Below are positions 60,826 through 64,000 of a stretch of 64,000 nucleotides of DNA, one piece after another. The DNA lies in assembly GCA_948473085.1 (NCBI GenBank), contig CAOKWH010000008.1, forward strand, positions 1 to 64,000. The letters run 5' to 3'. Each line of letters opens with the position of its first letter. The stretch's first letter is position 1. A model generated the notes under the pieces. It made no database searches. It was not told the DNA's origin and saw only the letters and a list, made by a program, of their open reading frames with translations. This DNA is from an uncultured Clostridia bacterium. GTDB taxonomy: Bacteria > Bacillota > Clostridia > Oscillospirales > Ruminococcaceae. Both the position numbers and the translations under genes were made by a program.

Positions 60826-60862
60826 AAAAACAGCGACAAAATTTTGTATTGCCGCTGTTTTT
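60826..60862 (-). terminator. Terminator downstream of the phosphorylase gene
   Basis: aaaaacagcg...cgctgttttt. Confidence 0.65.
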
Positions 60863-60866
60863 ATTG

Positions 60867-62192
60867 TTAATATAGTTCTGCGCCCTGGGCTGTTACCCGG
60901 CCAATGAGCAGTTTTGGCAGCTCTGGCAAAGGCTGTTCCGAGATGGTGACAGCTTCCAAGAACAGTCGCTCTGCCTCAGTAAATAGCTCCGATTTGCTGG
61001 AATAAAGCCGGGCAAATTCCACCCCTTCGTCCACCTGGTCTCCCAGGTTCTCCCGGAAAAGGATGCCGGCAGTATAATCGATGCTGTCCTCCTTCTTCTG
61101 GCGGCCGGCACCCAACAAAGCGGCGGCGATACCACATTTTTCGGCATCTATATGGGTAATATAGCCGCTCTTTGGCGCCCGTACCCGGTGGAAATCCGGC
61201 GCCGACGGCAGTTTACTGGTGTCATCCACAACGGTAGCATCACCTCCCTGGGCAGCCACCATTTCTCTGAATTTATCCAGGGCTGTGCCATTTAAAATAG
61301 CATCCCGCACCATGCGGTTGCAGGCTACAATATCCCCCTTGCCGGCCAAGAAAAGCATGTTGGCTGCCAGTTCCCGGCAGATGGTGGTTAAGGCTGCCGG
61401 GCCGTTGCCCCGGAGCGTTTCCACCGCCTCCACCACCTCGATGGTATTGCCAATAGCGTTGCCCAACGGGGCATCCATGTTGGTAATCAGGGCTACAGTC
61501 TTCTTTCCGGCCGATTCACCAATGCGCACCATGGTTTCAGCCAGCCGGACGGCATCCTCCACCGTCTTCATAAAGGCGCCGCTGCCCACCTTTACATCCA
61601 GGACAATGCCATCAGCCCCGGCTGCAATTTTCTTGCTCATAATGCTGGCAGCAATGAGTGGAATGCTATCCACGGTGGCTGTTACATCCCGCAGAGCATA
61701 CAGTTTTTTATCCGCAGGGGCCAAATCTCCGGTTTGCCCTACAACACACAGCCCCATACAGTTTACAGTTTGTATAAACTCATCAGGTTCCAACGCAATG
61801 TTAAACCCGGGGATGGACTCCAACTTATCCACAGTGCCGCCGGTGTGACCCAAACCCCGGCCGGACATCTTTGCCACCGGCACGCCGCAGGCCGCCACCA
61901 TGGGACCTACAATCATAGTTGTTTTATCCCCAACGCCGCCGGTGGAATGCTTATCCACCTTAAACCCCTGGATAGCCGAAAGATCCATTACATCCCCGGA
62001 ATGAGCCATACAGTCGGTGAGCACAGCAGTTTCCCGGTCATTTAAGCCCTGAAAATAAATGGCCATCAATAGAGCGGAAATTTGATAATCTGGAATACTT
62101 CCATCTACACAGCCGCCAACAAAGAAGCGGATTTCCTCATCTGTCAGGGGAAGTCCTTCGCGTTTGCGGTGGATAATATCATACATTCTCAT
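60867..62192 (-). CDS. Pyrimidine-nucleoside phosphorylase
   Basis: MRMYDIIHRKREGLPLTDEEIRFFV, KVDKHSTGGVGDKTTMIVGPMVAACGVPVAKMSGRGLGHTGGTVDKLESIPGF. Confidence 0.97.
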   Translation of the reverse strand: MRMYDIIHRKREGLPLTDEEIRFFVGGCVDGSIPDYQISALLMAIYFQGLNDRETAVLTDCMAHSGDVMDLSAIQGFKVDKHSTGGVGDKTTMIVGPMVAACGVPVAKMSGRGLGHTGGTVDKLESIPGFNIALEPDEFIQTVNCMGLCVVGQTGDLAPADKKLYALRDVTATVDSIPLIAASIMSKKIAAGADGIVLDVKVGSGAFMKTVEDAVRLAETMVRIGESAGKKTVALITNMDAPLGNAIGNTIEVVEAVETLRGNGPAALTTICRELAANMLFLAGKGDIVACNRMVRDAILNGTALDKFREMVAAQGGDATVVDDTSKLPSAPDFHRVRAPKSGYITHIDAEKCGIAAALLGAGRQKKEDSIDYTAGILFRENLGDQVDEGVEFARLYSSKSELFTEAERLFLEAVTISEQPLPELPKLLIGRVTAQGAELY

Positions 62193-62229
62193 ATAAAAAG
62201 CCTCCACATCGGTTTATTAGAGCAGGTAT

Positions 62230-63129
62230 TTAACGCGCTCCCTTTTCATAAGGCACGCCGTTGGCCTTAGGGGCCACTGCCTTGCCCACAAACAGCACCA
62301 AAACCAGGATGGTAAGCAGATAGGGCAGCATCGAAAGCAGCTGTGGAGAAATGGAGGAAGCCCCGCCCCCCAACATAACCACCATGGCCTGGGCAAACGC
62401 AAAGATAATGCAGGCCAAGAAGGCGCCATGGGGGGTCCATTTGCCAAAGATAACTGCTGCCATTGCAATAAAGCCCTGCCCTGAAATAACAGTGGGAGTA
62501 AACAGTGAAACCACTGCCAGCGACTGGGAAGCGCCACCAAAACCAGCCAACATGCCGGACAGAATAATGGCCGCATAGCGTACCGCATATACATTAACAC
62601 CCAGTGTATCCGCCGCCGCAGGGTGCTCCCCCACTGCCCGCAGCCGCAGGCCCCACTTGGTTTTGTACAGAATAAACCAGGTGAGAGCTGTAAACAGGAT
62701 GGCAATAATAAAGGTGACATCAATGCTAAAAACACCGCCCAAAGCCAGTTTGGGCATCTGCCGGGGTACTGGCTTTGACATGGTGGCCCCATCAAAGAAC
62801 ATCCGGCACAAAAACAGGGAAAGGCCCGGCCCAATAAAGTTCAGTGCCACGCCAGATACAGTCTGGTTGGCCTTAAAGGTGACAGACGCTACGGCATGCA
62901 GCACTGCCAGAGTGCCGCCCGCCAGGCCAGCTGCCAGAAAGCCAGCCCAGGGGTTGGCGCTGTAATAACCCACACAAGCACCGGCAAAGGCGCCAATGAC
63001 CATCATGCCCTCCAGGCCGATATTAACCACGCCGGAGCGCTCACACACTACGCCGCCCAGGGCGGTGAGGATGAGGGGGGCAGCATACATAAAGGTTATG
63101 GTAACAGCTAAAAGAATATTACTGAACAT
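62230..63129 (-). CDS. Nucleoside-type ABC transporter permease
   Basis: ALGGVVCERSGVVNIGLEGMMVIGAFAG motif of YufQ/NupQ-type permeases. Confidence 0.93.
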   Translation of the reverse strand: MFSNILLAVTITFMYAAPLILTALGGVVCERSGVVNIGLEGMMVIGAFAGACVGYYSANPWAGFLAAGLAGGTLAVLHAVASVTFKANQTVSGVALNFIGPGLSLFLCRMFFDGATMSKPVPRQMPKLALGGVFSIDVTFIIAILFTALTWFILYKTKWGLRLRAVGEHPAAADTLGVNVYAVRYAAIILSGMLAGFGGASQSLAVVSLFTPTVISGQGFIAMAAVIFGKWTPHGAFLACIIFAFAQAMVVMLGGGASSISPQLLSMLPYLLTILVLVLFVGKAVAPKANGVPYEKGAR

Positions 63130-64000
63130 CGGTTCTGCCCCTCCTTTTTTCCAGGTAATCAGCCAACATCTTAAACGCGCCGGACATGGCAATAAAGAAG
63201 ATGATGGTACCAATTACAATATTGATAATCTCGCTGGGGGCACCCAGTTCTGCCTGAATGGCAGAACCGCCATATTGCAGCCCGGAGAACAGCAGCGCCG
63301 AAGCAATAACACCCAGCGGCGAGGTATTGGCCATCAGCGCCACCGATATGCCGTCAAAGCCGTATCCCGGCTGAGCTGTCAGGGTAGTAATACGGTGGGG
63401 CATGGCGCCGGTGATCACAATGGCGCCGGCCAAACCCGCCAACGCTCCTGCAATGGCCAGCGACTGGACAATATTGCGGTCCACCCGAATTCCTGCAAAC
63501 CGTGCGGCTTCACTGCCAGCCCCCACAGCCCGCATTTCATAGCCCTTGGTTGTCCGGTTGAGGATAAACCAGATAACGGCTGCTGCCGCAATGGCTATAA
63601 AAATGCCATAGTTTAGGTCGGTTTTAATCAGTACATCCGAAAGGATGGGGTGGCTGCCATCCAACAGCCATTCCCGCCCGGCCGTGGAGGTTTTCCAGTT
63701 TTGCAGCATAACAATCCAGGAGCTTTCCAACACCTCATAGGAGGCCTCAGTCTGGGGCTTTTTCAGCCAGGCCATGCCAATCATGTAGTTGTTCAGGTAT
63801 AGGGCAATCCAGTTGAGCATAATGCCCGAAATAACCTCATGGATGCCAAACCGGGACTTGAGCAGACCCACAGCAGCCCCCCATAGAGCGGCCGCTGTCA
63901 TGGAAGCAACTGCCACCACAATAAAATGGATTCCTGGCGGCAGCGGAACACAATAACCCACCACCACGGCAGTAACCATGCCAATAATAGCCTGACCCTC
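63119..64000 (-). CDS. Nucleoside-type ABC transporter permease, N-terminus beyond the window edge
   Basis: HEVISGIMLNWIALYLNNY, GYGFDGISVALMANTSPLGVIASALLFSGLQYGG (YufP/NupP type); ORF runs off the window. Confidence 0.92.
   Translation of the reverse strand, partial: EGQAIIGMVTAVVVGYCVPLPPGIHFIVVAVASMTAAALWGAAVGLLKSRFGIHEVISGIMLNWIALYLNNYMIGMAWLKKPQTEASYEVLESSWIVMLQNWKTSTAGREWLLDGSHPILSDVLIKTDLNYGIFIAIAAAAVIWFILNRTTKGYEMRAVGAGSEAARFAGIRVDRNIVQSLAIAGALAGLAGAIVITGAMPHRITTLTAQPGYGFDGISVALMANTSPLGVIASALLFSGLQYGGSAIQAELGAPSEIINIVIGTIIFFIAMSGAFKMLADYLEKRRGRTDVQ

Noticed and set aside
1-64000. CRISPR arrays, tRNA or rRNA genes, complete prophage
   Set aside because: No regularly spaced repeats, cloverleaf-like genes or phage structural genes were seen

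Overview
The window looks like about 64 kb of a Firmicutes/Clostridia-type chromosome. The grounds are a Cys T-box upstream of cysS, the order recA-recX-rimO-pgsA, a YtrA-type GntR/ABC operon and an NupPQ-type nucleoside permease locus. Recognisable core genes are cysS, pgsA, rimO, recX, recA, queH, mnmM (ytqB), a ytqA-like radical SAM gene and a pyrimidine-nucleoside phosphorylase. No rRNA, tRNA, CRISPR array, intact IS element or prophage was seen. The accessory content includes: (i) a tight minus-strand operon of TPR-SUFU-DUF2185, GyrI-like, PNPOx-like and DUF4261 genes; (ii) a second DUF2185 protein fused to DUF4241; (iii) two adjacent GHL10-type surface proteins, one fused to an Amidase_3 domain; (iv) three M20 amidohydrolase paralogues, each with its own promoter and terminator; (v) a decayed low-coding island (about 39.06-41.5 kb) between the first two paralogues, with a missed DUF4177-like ORF; (vi) a tight MBOAT - DHHW - orphan DctP-like lipoprotein - PARG-like operon; (vii) a probably frameshifted AAA ATPase. 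The most system-like candidates are (i) and (vi). All family calls come from reading the translations; no database search was run.
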